A stretch of 64,000 nucleotides of DNA, from contig NZ_JYLO01000018.1 of NCBI RefSeq assembly GCF_001439845.1, positions 1-64,000 of the forward strand, written 5' to 3'. The position numbers and the translations under genes were made by a program. Source of the stretch: Pseudomonas lactis (GTDB lineage: Bacteria; Pseudomonadota; Gammaproteobacteria; Pseudomonadales; Pseudomonadaceae). Below are positions 27,195-35,582 of this stretch, one piece after another (position 1 is the first letter of the stretch; each line of letters opens with the position of its first letter). Below the pieces are notes generated by a model. That model saw only the letters and a list, made by a program, of their open reading frames with translations, did not search any database and was not told where the DNA came from.

Positions 27195-27893
27195 TCAGTG
27201 CTTCCGTGGAGCCAGGTAGCTCAGCCAGCGGCGCTCGGCCAACTTGAACAGGCGTACCAGGATGAAGGTCAGGCACAGGTAGAACACGCCGGCGGTGATA
27301 TAGGCTTCGAACGGCAGGTAATACTGGGCGTTCACCGTGCGCGCGGCACCGGTGATGTCGATCAGCGTGACGATGGAGGCCAGGCTGGTGGTCTGCAGCA
27401 TCATGATCACTTCGTTGCTGTACTGCGGCAGCGCGCGGCGCAGGGCCGACGGCAACAGGATGCGGCGGTACAGCTTGTAGCGCGACATGCCCATGGCCTT
27501 GGCCGCTTCGATCTCACCGTTGGGCGTGGCCTTGAGGCTGCCGGCGATGATCTCGGCGGTGTAGGCGCTGGTGTTGATGGCAAACGCCAGGCACGCACAG
27601 AACGTGGCACTGGACAGCAGCGGCCACAGGAAGCTCTCGCGCACCACTTCGAACTGCGCCAGGCCGTAGTAGATCAAAAACAACTGCACCAGCATCGGCG
27701 TGCCACGGATTACGTAGGTGTAGAGCCAGGCCACGCCGTTGACGATCGGCTGCTTGGACACGCGCATCAAGCCCAGGGGCAAGGCCGCGAGCAGGCCGAA
27801 AAACAGCGAGATAGCGAGCAGTTTCAGGGTGGTCAGCAAGCCGCCAAGGTACAGCGGCATGGCCTCCCAGATGACGTTGTAGTCGAAGATCAT
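27195..27893 (-). CDS. aotM: Arginine/ornithine ABC transporter permease AotM
   Basis: A 232-residue HisM-type inner-membrane permease with about five transmembrane helices and the EAA loop (EIEAAKAMGMSRYKLYRRILLPSALRRALP, about 145-175). It pairs with AotQ. The start overlaps the aotQ stop by 4 bases. Confidence 0.95.
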   Translation of the reverse strand: MIFDYNVIWEAMPLYLGGLLTTLKLLAISLFFGLLAALPLGLMRVSKQPIVNGVAWLYTYVIRGTPMLVQLFLIYYGLAQFEVVRESFLWPLLSSATFCACLAFAINTSAYTAEIIAGSLKATPNGEIEAAKAMGMSRYKLYRRILLPSALRRALPQYSNEVIMMLQTTSLASIVTLIDITGAARTVNAQYYLPFEAYITAGVFYLCLTFILVRLFKLAERRWLSYLAPRKH

Positions 27894-28579
27894 AGATCAG
27901 CCGCCCTTACGCCTACCGAGTAGCGCTTCTCAAGGTAACGCAAGGCCAGCAACGACACGCTGGTGATCACCAGGTACATCGCCGCCACTGCGAGGAAGAA
28001 GGTAAAAGGCTCGCGGGTGGCGTCTGCCGCCTGCTTGGCCTTGAACATCATGTCTTGTAGACCCACCACCGAAATCAGCGCGGTGGCCTTGGTCAATACC
28101 AGCCAGTTGTTGGTAAAACCAGGGATCGCCAGCCGAATCATCTGCGGCACCATCACCCGGAAAAACACCTGAAAACTGCTCATGCCATACGCCAGGCCGG
28201 CTTCAGCCTGCCCCTTGGGAATGGCCATGAAGGCGCCGCGGAAGGTTTCCGAGAGGTAAGCGCCAAAGATGAAACCCAGGGTGCCGATACCGGCGGCCAG
28301 GGGGTTCAAGTCGATATAGTCGTCAAAGCCCAGCAACGGCGCGACGCGGTTGAGCAAGTCCTGGCCGCCGTAGAAAATCAGCAGGATAAGCACCAGGTCG
28401 GGGATCCCGCGGATCACCGTGGAGTACAGGTCGCCCAGCCAAGCCAGCCAGCGTACCGGCGATAGGCGTAGCGCGACCCCGATCAGACCCAGAACAATGG
28501 CCAAGGCCATGGACGACAAGGCGAGCTGAAGCGTCAACCAAGCGCCATCGAGGATAACGGCCCCGTAGCCTTTCAACAT
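27890..28579 (-). CDS. aotQ: Arginine/ornithine ABC transporter permease AotQ
   Basis: A 229-residue HisQ-type permease. It starts MLKGYGAVILDGAWLTLQLALSS, has the EAA loop QAEAGLAYGMSSFQVFFRVMVPQMIRLAIPG (about 140-170) and about five membrane helices. Translationally coupled to aotM; 91 bases downstream of aotJ. Confidence 0.95.
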   Translation of the reverse strand: MLKGYGAVILDGAWLTLQLALSSMALAIVLGLIGVALRLSPVRWLAWLGDLYSTVIRGIPDLVLILLIFYGGQDLLNRVAPLLGFDDYIDLNPLAAGIGTLGFIFGAYLSETFRGAFMAIPKGQAEAGLAYGMSSFQVFFRVMVPQMIRLAIPGFTNNWLVLTKATALISVVGLQDMMFKAKQAADATREPFTFFLAVAAMYLVITSVSLLALRYLEKRYSVGVRAADL

Positions 28580-28670
28580 GATTCAGGTCCTCGAAAAGGG
28601 GGATGAAAAAATGGCGCAAACTTCAGGATGACTGTTGCTTGCGCCATTTCGGACAGACAGCTGCGATGAG

Positions 28671-29456
28671 TTACTTGGCGTCAGCGCCGTAAATATCGAA
28701 GTCGAAGTACTTGTCCTGGATTTTCTTGTATTCGCCGTTGGCACGGATTGCAGCGATGGCCGCATTGATGCGCTCAAGGTTTTCTTTGTCGCCTTTGCGC
28801 ACTGCGATGCCGATACCGTCGCCGAAGTATTTGGCTTCGGTGAACGATGGGCCTACAAACGCGTAGCCTTTGCCGGCGTCGGTTTTCAGGAAACCGTCTT
28901 GCAGCAGGGTGGCGTCAGCCACGGTACCGTCGAGACGACCGGCGGCCACATCCAGGTAGATTTCGTTCTGGGTACTGTAGCCCTTGATATTCGCACCTTT
29001 TGGCGCCAGGACTTCACGGGCGAAACGGTCGTGGATCGAACCGCGCTGCACACCGATCGTCTTGCCTTTGAGCTCATCCAGGCCGTCGCTGACGTTGGTG
29101 CCTTCCTTCATCACCAGGCGCGCCGGGCTCAGGTAGTAACGGGTGGTGAAGTCCACGGATTTCTTGCGGTCGTCAGTGATGGACATGGACGACAGGATCG
29201 CGTCGATCTTACGCACTTTGAGTGCCGGGATCAGACCATCGAATTCCTGCTCGACCCAAGTGCACTTGACGTCCATCTGCTTGCACAGCGCATTGCCGAT
29301 GTCGTAGTCAAAACCGACGATGCTGCCATCCGGCGCCTTCGAGGCAAACGGAGGGTAAGCCGCTTCGATACCAATTTTCAGCGGCTTGCCTTCGGCGAAA
29401 GCCTGCATGGACAGCACGGACAGCGCCAGGGCGCCCAACAGCACGAGTTTCTTCAT
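28671..29456 (-). CDS. aotJ: Arginine/ornithine-binding periplasmic protein AotJ
   Basis: A 261-residue family 3 solute-binding protein. It has a signal peptide (MKKLVLLGALALSVLSMQAFA, cleavage before EGKPLK), then KIGIEAAYPPFASKAPDGSIVGFDYDIG, the ILSSMSITDDRKKSVDFTTRYY ligand-binding core and two-lobe architecture. An in-frame extension of 15 codons upstream of the signal peptide is not used. It is the first gene of the aot operon; an ArgR-type site lies about 160 bases upstream. Confidence 0.95.
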   Translation of the reverse strand: MKKLVLLGALALSVLSMQAFAEGKPLKIGIEAAYPPFASKAPDGSIVGFDYDIGNALCKQMDVKCTWVEQEFDGLIPALKVRKIDAILSSMSITDDRKKSVDFTTRYYLSPARLVMKEGTNVSDGLDELKGKTIGVQRGSIHDRFAREVLAPKGANIKGYSTQNEIYLDVAAGRLDGTVADATLLQDGFLKTDAGKGYAFVGPSFTEAKYFGDGIGIAVRKGDKENLERINAAIAAIRANGEYKKIQDKYFDFDIYGADAK

Positions 29457-29612
29457 CTTGGGACTCCATCGGTATAGGGCAAAAACAGCAGTATGAGCCA
29501 TGGCCCACGATGCGGCGAAGGTGTAACCGAATAGCGTGCTGCGTCCTGCGCGGGCGACACCTGCGACGACGAGCGAGTGATCGGCATTCTAACGACAGGC
29601 CGGAAGCCGATA

Positions 29613-29628
29613 TTTCCTCAATGCGACA
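29613..29628 (-). promoter_or_regulatory. ArgR-type half-site upstream of aotJ
   Basis: On the minus strand TGTCGC (29628-29623), 8 bases, then AA (29614-29613) match the ArgR half-site exactly. A TGTCGT at 29597-29592 and a TGTCGC-N8-GA at 29559-29544 are weaker relatives nearer to aotJ. Confidence 0.65.
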
Positions 29629-29639
29629 ACAATTTACAG

Positions 29640-29981
29640 AAGCACTGAGAAAGCGGTTCCAGCTCATTGACAGCCCCTGAATTTTATGCAGAGACAAAAG
29701 ATATTAAACCTGATGATGCTGCAAGTTGCGGGCCTATTATTCGCAAACCCTTCTAGCACGGCAAGTCTGGCGTTTAATCTTATTTTTGGGGGTGTCTAGA
29801 ATGCGGTTTTTCGGGGCGTAGGCGTGGTCCATTGCCCCAGGTTTGTGCGGGCGGTTACACATTTGAGCGAGGCGGTAACATTCAGAAACGTCCTACTGGA
29901 AAAACCGATATTTATTGGCTTGGTGGATATGCAGGTCTGTCAGACCGCCATCCATACCCTCCTATGAAATGCGATCTTAAC
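29640..29981. other. aotJ distal upstream region, no gene
   Basis: About 340 bases between the ArgR-type site and the REPIN at 29982. AT-rich around 29690-29800. I see no coding sequence with a ribosome site and no recognisable RNA. Confidence 0.35.
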
Positions 29982-30070
29982 TGTGGGAGCTGGCTTGCCT
30001 GCGATAGCGGTGTGTCAGCCAGCCAACCGTTGCCTGACACACCCTCATCGCAGGCAAGCCAGCTCCCACA
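29982..30070. repeat. REPIN between aotJ and acs
   Basis: TGTGGGAGCTGGCTTGCCTG on the left and its inverse on the right of an 89-base element. Confidence 0.9.
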
Positions 30071-30098
30071 CTGAATCTGGGCGGTCTTGAGGCCCTAC

Positions 30099-30133
30099 AA
30101 AAAAGCCCCACCCGGCTTGCGCCGAATGGGGCT
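30099..30133 (-). terminator. Terminator of acs
   Basis: On the minus strand AGCCCCA pairs with TGGGGCT, with an inner CGGC-GCAA-GCCG stem, followed by six T. It lies just past the acs stop. Confidence 0.85.
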
Positions 30134-30151
30134 CTGTCCCACCTACCCCGC

Positions 30152-32107
30152 TTACGCGACGTTCATGGTCTTGTGCGTTTCAATCAAATGCGCCACCACG
30201 CTCGGATCTGCCAGGGTAGAGATATCCCCCAACCCATCGTATTCAGCCGTGGCGATCTTGCGCAAAATGCGCCGCATGATTTTCCCCGAGCGCGTTTTCG
30301 GCAGCCCCGGTGCCCACTGGATGACATCCGGCGAGGCAATCGGCCCGATTTCCTTGCGCACCCAGTTCTTCAGCTCCAGGCGCAACGCTTCATTGGGTTC
30401 TTCGCCATTTTTCAGGGTGACGTACACATAGATGCCCTGCCCCTTGATGTCGTGGGGTACGCCCACCACTGCCGCCTCGGCGACTTTCGGGTGAGCAACC
30501 ATGGCGCTTTCGATTTCGGCGGTGCCCATGCGGTGGCCGGACACGTTCAGCACGTCATCCACACGGCCAGTAATCCACCAGTAACCGTCCTCATCGCGAC
30601 GCGCACCGTCACCGGTGAAGTACATGCCACGGAAGGTCTTGAAGTAGGTGTCGACAAAACGGTCATGGTCGCCGTACAGGGTACGCGCCTGGCCTGGCCA
30701 GGAATCCAGAATCACCAGGTTGCCCTCGGCGGCGCCTTCGATGATGTTGCCCAGGTTGTCTACCAGCGCCGGCACCACACCGAAGAACGGCCGTGCCGCC
30801 GAACCCGGCTTCAGCGCATGGGCGCCCGGCAGCGGGCTCATCAGCGTGGCGCCGGTTTCGGTCTGCCACCAAGTGTCGACGATCGGGCAACGGGATTGGC
30901 CGACGTTCTTGTAGTACCAGTCCCAGGCTTCCGGGTTGATCGGCTCGCCCACCGAACCGAGCAGGCGCAGGCTACTGCCGTCGGCGCCTTCGCAGGCTGC
31001 GGTGCCGGAAGCCATCATGGCGCGGATCGCGGTCGGTGCGGTGTAGAGAATGTTGACCTTGTGCTTGTCGACAATCTTCGCCACGCGGGTGATGTCCGGG
31101 TAGTTCGGCACGCCCTCGAACAGCACCGTGGTCGCGCCATTGGCCAGCGGGCCGTAGACGATGTAGGTGTGGCCGGTGACCCAGCCAACGTCGGCGGTGC
31201 ACCAGTAGATTTCGCCCGGGCGATAGTCGAATACGCGCTCGTGGGTCAGGGCTGCATAGAGCAAGTAGCCACCGGTGGTGTGCTGCACGCCCTTAGGCTT
31301 GCCGGTGGAACCGGAGGTATAAAGGATGAACAGTGCTTCTTCGGCGCCCATCTCTTTTGGCGCGCAGACGGTGCCCGCCACTTTCATCAGGTCTTCGTAC
31401 CAGATGTCGCGATGCTGGTTCCACTTGATCGCACCATTGGTGCGCTTGCACACGATCACCTTCTGGATGCTGCTGGTTTCCGGGTTGGTCAGTGCGTCAT
31501 CGACGTTAGCTTTCAGCGGAATCTTCTTACCGGCACGGATGCCTTCGTCAGCGGTAATCACCACTTTCGACTTACAGTCGATGATGCGACCGGCCAAGGC
31601 TTCCGGAGAGAAACCGCCAAACACCACCGAATGGATCGCGCCAATGCGGGTACAGGCCAGCATAGCGACCACGGCTTCGGGGATCATCGGCATATAGATA
31701 GTCACCACATCGCCGCGATGCACATCCTGGCCGCGCAGGGCGTTGGCGAACTTGCAGACTTCTTCATGCAGCTCGCGGTAGGTGATGTTGCGGCTCTCGG
31801 CAGGGTCATCGCCCTCCCAGATGATCGCGATCTGGTCGCCACGCTCGGCGAGGTGACGGTCCAGGCAATTGTAGGAAACGTTCAGGGTGCCATCGGCAAA
31901 CCATTTGATGTCGACATGGTGGTCGTCGAAAGAGGTTTGCTTGACCGCGGTGAAAGGCTTGACCCAGTCAAGGCGCTTGGCTTGCTCACGCCAGAAGCCA
32001 TCGGGGTTGACCACCGACTGCTGGTACATGGCCTTGTAGGTCGCCTCGTCGGTGAGCGTGTTGGCTGCTACTTCGGGGCGAACGGGGTACAGGGAAGCCG
32101 CACTCAT
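30152..32107 (-). CDS. acs: Acetyl-CoA synthetase
   Basis: A 651-residue AMP-forming acetate-CoA ligase that activates acetate through acetyl-AMP. Visible: SAASLYPVRPEVAANTLTDE at the start, the AMP-binding motif YTSGSTGKPKGVQHTTGGY (about 263), WWQTETGATL (about 413), YFTGDGARRDEDGYWWITGRVDDVLNVSGHR (about 495-525) and the C-terminal PKTRSGKIMRRILRKIA with the acetylatable lysine (about 609). GAGGTAAGAAAG precedes ATG at 32107; a 67-codon longer reading is rejected. Confidence 0.97.
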   Translation of the reverse strand: MSAASLYPVRPEVAANTLTDEATYKAMYQQSVVNPDGFWREQAKRLDWVKPFTAVKQTSFDDHHVDIKWFADGTLNVSYNCLDRHLAERGDQIAIIWEGDDPAESRNITYRELHEEVCKFANALRGQDVHRGDVVTIYMPMIPEAVVAMLACTRIGAIHSVVFGGFSPEALAGRIIDCKSKVVITADEGIRAGKKIPLKANVDDALTNPETSSIQKVIVCKRTNGAIKWNQHRDIWYEDLMKVAGTVCAPKEMGAEEALFILYTSGSTGKPKGVQHTTGGYLLYAALTHERVFDYRPGEIYWCTADVGWVTGHTYIVYGPLANGATTVLFEGVPNYPDITRVAKIVDKHKVNILYTAPTAIRAMMASGTAACEGADGSSLRLLGSVGEPINPEAWDWYYKNVGQSRCPIVDTWWQTETGATLMSPLPGAHALKPGSAARPFFGVVPALVDNLGNIIEGAAEGNLVILDSWPGQARTLYGDHDRFVDTYFKTFRGMYFTGDGARRDEDGYWWITGRVDDVLNVSGHRMGTAEIESAMVAHPKVAEAAVVGVPHDIKGQGIYVYVTLKNGEEPNEALRLELKNWVRKEIGPIASPDVIQWAPGLPKTRSGKIMRRILRKIATAEYDGLGDISTLADPSVVAHLIETHKTMNVA

Positions 32108-32504
32108 CTTTCTTACCTCGGTGACATAGTTGTTGTTGTATGGCCCCTGTTGTAGCCGGGGTGGGCCTATAGAACCATTCGACGATGGTAGTAACAAGAC
32201 CCTACAAATTGCCCTGCTATGCCGTTTCACCGCTCTGGCCCGCGTGCTGCGGCGCCTGGCAGGTTTCTGAAAAAATCTTGATCGAGGGATTGTTACAAAA
32301 ACCGCCAAAAGTGTTTATCAAAAGCACGGGTATATGAATATAACGCGCAAGCCTAGAATCAACTCCGCCAACAAGGCACCGAGATTAACAACGCAACAGC
32401 CCCCACGAAGGCACCGTTAATCCGAACTTCCCAACTTTTAAGTGACACACGCGGCCTCACAAGGGCCCCGTGCCCCCTTTCGCCCTGAAGAAGGTAATGA
32501 AGCA
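32108..32504. promoter_or_regulatory. Divergent promoter region of acs and the DUF2790 gene
   Basis: About 400 bases between two divergent genes. AT-rich around 32270-32350. No operator or RNA motif was identified with confidence. Confidence 0.35.
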
Positions 32505-32774
32505 ATGAAAGCGTTATTAGTGATGGCCCTGAGCAGCCTGTGCGCCACCGCCGCCCTGGCTGACGAAGCCCCGACTGAACTGGCCGGCCAGAACGCCCCG
32601 ATCGTTGAGGACTACACCTACAGCACACACTTGGACGTGGCCAAAGTCTTGTCCATGAGCAGCATTCCAGAAGTCTGCGAAGTTGTACCGGCGAAGATGG
32701 AATATGAAGATTCGCAAGGCCAGCGGCATATTCTTAACTATCAAGTGATGGGCAATGGTTGCTCTAACGGCTAA
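32505..32774 (+). CDS. DUF2790 small secreted protein
   Basis: An 89-residue protein with signal peptide MKALLVMALSSLCATAALA, cleaved before DEAPTE. The mature part matches DUF2790 proteins, a small periplasmic family largely confined to pseudomonads: APIVEDYTYSTHLDVAKVLSMSS, then EVCEVVPAKMEYEDSQGQRHILNYQVMGNGCSNG. Two cysteines (in EVCEV and NGCSN) could form a disulphide. Function unknown. GAAGAAGG lies 9-15 bases before the ATG; an in-frame upstream start is rejected because it would bury the signal peptide. Confidence 0.85.
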   Translation: MKALLVMALSSLCATAALADEAPTELAGQNAPIVEDYTYSTHLDVAKVLSMSSIPEVCEVVPAKMEYEDSQGQRHILNYQVMGNGCSNG

Positions 32775-32858
32775 CAACTTCTGAAGTTGGATTCTTAATT
32801 GCCGCAAGAAATCGTTCTTGCGGCCAAGAACCCGCCCTTGAATACACCGCACATCAAC

Positions 32859-32887
32859 TGTGGGAGCTGGCTTGCCTGCGATGGCGA
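32859..32887 (+). repeat. Solitary REP sequence
   Basis: TGTGGGAGCTGGCTTGCCTG followed by CGATGGC, with no inverted partner within 100 bases. It lies 25 bases from the 3' end of vapC, suggesting half of a REPIN was lost or displaced. Confidence 0.85.
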
Positions 32888-32911
32888 TTTCAGCCATAAC
32901 ACCCGCTACGG

Positions 32912-33325
32912 TTAGTGGACCCAATCCTCGTAAGACAACCCCGCTACGCGACTGAATTCCCGAATATTGTTGGTCACCAACGTACACCCCGAAGCAATTG
33001 CATGCCCTGCAATAGCAGTATCATTTTGGCCGATGATCGACCCTTGCTCGGTCAGGCTTCGCTTCACCTCAACCGTCGCGTCCACCGCCGCCAGGCCCCA
33101 CGGCAACACTTCATCGAGTCGCTTCACAAACTCATCGACTAACGTATTGTGTTTGGGCGATGCCTTTTTCCCAATCTGCCCATATCGCATTTCGGCATAG
33201 GTTATGGCCGAAATCACGATTCGATTGCTCCTCGCCACCTCCGATGCCAGTCGCTCAAGCACACACTCGGGCCGCTCACGCATGATGAATGAGCAAATGC
33301 AGGTATCCAGCATGTATGTCGTCAC
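32912..33325 (-). CDS. vapC: VapC-type PIN-domain ribonuclease toxin (locus 1)
   Basis: A 137-residue PIN-domain toxin, probably an endoribonuclease against tRNA or rRNA. Acidic residues of the active site: D7 in MLDTCICSF, E45 in TYAEMRYG and D in GQNDTAIAGHA (about 101); the clade's TNNIREFSRVAGL closes the domain. It starts with GTG whose TGA overlap (GTGA) couples it to the vapB stop. Confidence 0.92.
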   Translation of the reverse strand: MTTYMLDTCICSFIMRERPECVLERLASEVARSNRIVISAITYAEMRYGQIGKKASPKHNTLVDEFVKRLDEVLPWGLAAVDATVEVKRSLTEQGSIIGQNDTAIAGHAIASGCTLVTNNIREFSRVAGLSYEDWVH

Positions 33326-33552
33326 AGATTGAACCTGCCTTCATCGCCAATAACGTCCTCACGCTCCTGAAGAAAATCTTCGTCCGCCTTGGGCAGCTCA
33401 CTCAACGACCCCCAGCTAGGTCGTATAGGTCGCAACGTAATCGTATCTCCGTTGCGGGTGATTTCGAGCTCGCCGACTCCCTCATAAGCCATTTCGTTTG
33501 GAATTCGAATAGCCTGGTTCTTTCCGTTTTTAAAAATTGAGACTGTGCGCAT
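33322..33552 (-). CDS. vapB: VapB-type antitoxin (locus 1)
   Basis: A 76-residue antitoxin. The N-terminal AbrB/SpoVT swapped-hairpin domain (MRTVSIFKNGKNQAIRIPNEM to GDTITLRPIR, about 1-45) binds DNA; the acidic C-terminal tail (LPKADEDFLQEREDV) should block VapC. It precedes vapC with a 4-base overlap. Two direct repeats upstream are the likely operator. Confidence 0.9.
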   Translation of the reverse strand: MRTVSIFKNGKNQAIRIPNEMAYEGVGELEITRNGDTITLRPIRPSWGSLSELPKADEDFLQEREDVIGDEGRFNL

Positions 33553-33565
33553 GATTCAGCTCCTA

Positions 33566-33625
33566 CCTATGCCTGACATATGCAATGTAGAGATACGTGG
33601 AAGCCTATGCAAGACATATGGCAAT
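33566..33625 (-). promoter_or_regulatory. Direct-repeat operator upstream of vapBC locus 1
   Basis: CCTATGCCTGACATATGCAA (from 33566) and CCTATGCAAGACATATGGCA (from 33604) are near-identical copies 38 bases apart. Each contains the palindrome CATATG. They lie 14-73 bases upstream of vapB, where VapBC complexes normally bind for autoregulation. Confidence 0.6.
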
Positions 33626-33753
33626 TTGCCGACGATCGGAGATCGTGTGCCAGTTGCTAAAAAACTTGCGGCAGTAACCCCCCGTAAACTCTCACCCCGG
33701 CTTCAAAAGCGTCCTTTTTGTCTCTAATCAGTGACCATCCGTCACAACACAAA

Positions 33754-34031
33754 CCCGATTTTTTCCCTATAATGCGCGGGTAAATCGGGCCTGCAATATC
33801 CCTTTACACTGGGATGAAGAGCCAGACCTGAGGCATCCCGCGCGAGCTTGCACCTACCGCTGCGCCCCTCAAGCCTCACGCAGAGCCCCCGTAGCCCTAT
33901 TCCGTTTAATGCGTGCGCTAGCTGCAACAAACGATTCCTTAAGATCCACCGCGGCCCTAGGGCCGTGTGAACACCCAACCATCCGGTTTCACACGGGCAC
34001 CTTTGAGCCCTCACGCAGGAGACGACACGTC
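33754..34031 (+). promoter_or_regulatory. nrdB promoter and long structured leader
   Basis: A perfect -10 TATAAT lies at 33768-33773, inside an inverted repeat CCCGATTT (33754-33761) / AAATCGGG (33782-33789). From there to the nrdB ATG is about 250 bases without a good ORF. Near its end CCGTGTGAA (33963-33971) pairs with TTCACACGG (33988-33996), preceded by the palindrome GGCCCTAGGGCC (33953-33964). The -35 is poor. A regulator site or a structured 5' UTR is inferred. Confidence 0.45.
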
Positions 34032-35282
34032 ATGCTGAGCTGGGACGAATTCGACAAAGAAGAAGAAGGCGAAGTAGCCGCTAAAGGCGCCAACGCCGGC
34101 CACGCCACCGAAGCCAACATGGACCGCCTCGACGGTGCCGGCGCCGCTGCCGCCGTGGAAGCCCGCGCCGTCACCGCCAATGACTCCGCCGCCATCGTGC
34201 GCGCCAAGGCCGCCCTGGACAAACTCGACGTCGCCGAAGGCCTCGCCGAGCTGGAAGGCGCCTCCGCCCGCGTCGCCGTTGACGAAAAGCGCATGATCAA
34301 CTGCCGCGCCGACCTCAACCAACTTGTGCCCTTCAAGTACGACTGGGCCTGGCAGAAGTACCTCGACGGCTGCGCCAACCACTGGATGCCGCAAGAGGTC
34401 AACATGACCGCCGACATCGCGCTGTGGAAAAACCCCGAAGGCCTGACCGACGACGAACGCCGCATCGTCATGCGCAACCTGGGCTTCTTCTCCACCGCCG
34501 ACTCCCTGGTGGCCAACAACCTGGTACTGGCCGTGTACCGCCTGATCACCAACCCGGAGTGCCGCCAGTACATCCTGCGCCAGGCCTTCGAAGAAGCGAT
34601 CCACACCCACGCCTACCAGTACTGCATCGAATCGCTGGCCATGGATGAAGGCGAGATCTTCAACATGTACCACGAGATTCCATCGGTGGCCAAAAAGGCC
34701 GCCTGGGGCCTGAAATACACCCGCTCGATCTCCGATCCAAAGTTCGAAACCGGCACCGTCGACACCGACAAAGAACTGCTGCGCAACCTGGTCGCTTACT
34801 ACTGCGTACTGGAAGGCATCTTCTTCTACTGCGGCTTCACCCAGATCCTGTCCATGGGCCGCCGCAACAAAATGACCGGCGTGGCCGAGCAGTTCCAGTA
34901 CATCCTGCGCGATGAGTCGATGCACCTGAACTTTGGTATCGATGTGATCAACCAGATCAAAATCGAAAACCCGCACCTGTGGGACGCCGAGATGAAGGAA
35001 GAAGCGACCCAGATGATCCTGCAGGGTACGCAGCTGGAGATCGAATATGCGCGCGACACCATGCCTCGTGGGGTGTTGGGTATGAATGCGGCGATGATGG
35101 AAGACTATCTGAAGTTTATCGCTAACCGTCGTTTGACGCAGATTGGTTTGAAGGAAGAGTACCCAGGCACCACCAACCCGTTCCCGTGGATGAGCGAGAT
35201 CATGGACTTGAAGAAAGAGAAAAACTTCTTCGAAACCCGTGTGATCGAGTACCAGACCGGCGGCGCGCTGAGCTGGGATTGA
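34032..35282 (+). CDS. nrdB: Ribonucleotide reductase class Ia, beta subunit NrdB
   Basis: A 416-residue diiron-tyrosyl radical subunit that with NrdA reduces ribonucleoside diphosphates. It begins MLSWDEFDKEEEGEVAAKG with an Ala-rich N-terminal extension of about 95 residues typical of Pseudomonas NrdB. Iron ligands sit in RQAFEEAIHTHAYQY (E and H, about 195-205) and QYILRDESMHLNFGIDV (E and H, about 295-305). The C-terminus GGALSWD is the docking tail for NrdA. AGGAGA sits 9 bases before the ATG. No nrdA occurs in this window. Confidence 0.95.
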   Translation: MLSWDEFDKEEEGEVAAKGANAGHATEANMDRLDGAGAAAAVEARAVTANDSAAIVRAKAALDKLDVAEGLAELEGASARVAVDEKRMINCRADLNQLVPFKYDWAWQKYLDGCANHWMPQEVNMTADIALWKNPEGLTDDERRIVMRNLGFFSTADSLVANNLVLAVYRLITNPECRQYILRQAFEEAIHTHAYQYCIESLAMDEGEIFNMYHEIPSVAKKAAWGLKYTRSISDPKFETGTVDTDKELLRNLVAYYCVLEGIFFYCGFTQILSMGRRNKMTGVAEQFQYILRDESMHLNFGIDVINQIKIENPHLWDAEMKEEATQMILQGTQLEIEYARDTMPRGVLGMNAAMMEDYLKFIANRRLTQIGLKEEYPGTTNPFPWMSEIMDLKKEKNFFETRVIEYQTGGALSWD

Positions 35283-35303
35283 TCCGGACTAAGCACTAAA
35301 GGA

Positions 35304-35331
35304 AGCCCTGGCATGTTCAGGGCTTTTTTTC
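35304..35331 (+). terminator. Terminator of nrdB
   Basis: AGCCCTG (35304-35310) pairs with CAGGGCT (35318-35324), followed by a T run; 22 bases after the nrdB stop. Confidence 0.88.
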
Positions 35332-35348
35332 GTCGGTAAAAAAGGAAT

Positions 35349-35567
35349 TTGCCATTTCTTGAAGTACATCACCTCAAGCACCTGGCCCGGAAGGGTTCGG
35401 ATCGCCCCCCCAATGCTGTAGCCTTGTGCCCCAATTGCCATCAGCGTTGTCACAGGTCAAGTGCTCGGGAAGCTCTTACCGAAGCGCTTTACGCCAAGAT
35501 CGGAAGATTGGCACGGGAGCAGACTCCTGCTGTCACAGCTGATGCTCGCTTAAAAACTATTAGATAG
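35349..35567 (+). pseudogene. C-terminal remnant of an HNH endonuclease
   Basis: About 72 codons read LEVHHLKHLARKGSDRPPNA then VALCPNCHQRCHRS, the HNH motif with its CxxC-type zinc ligands. Family members need 150 or more residues before it; here the frame opens with TTG 18 bases after the nrdB terminator, without a ribosome site. It is most likely a 5'-truncated leftover of a restriction or mobile-element HNH protein. A short functional zinc-binding peptide is the less likely alternative. Confidence 0.65.
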
Positions 35568-35582
35568 GACCGAGGCCAACCC

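Noticed and set aside
30173..32155. 660-codon open frame on the plus strand
   Set aside because: Antisense shadow of acs, created by the same codon bias.
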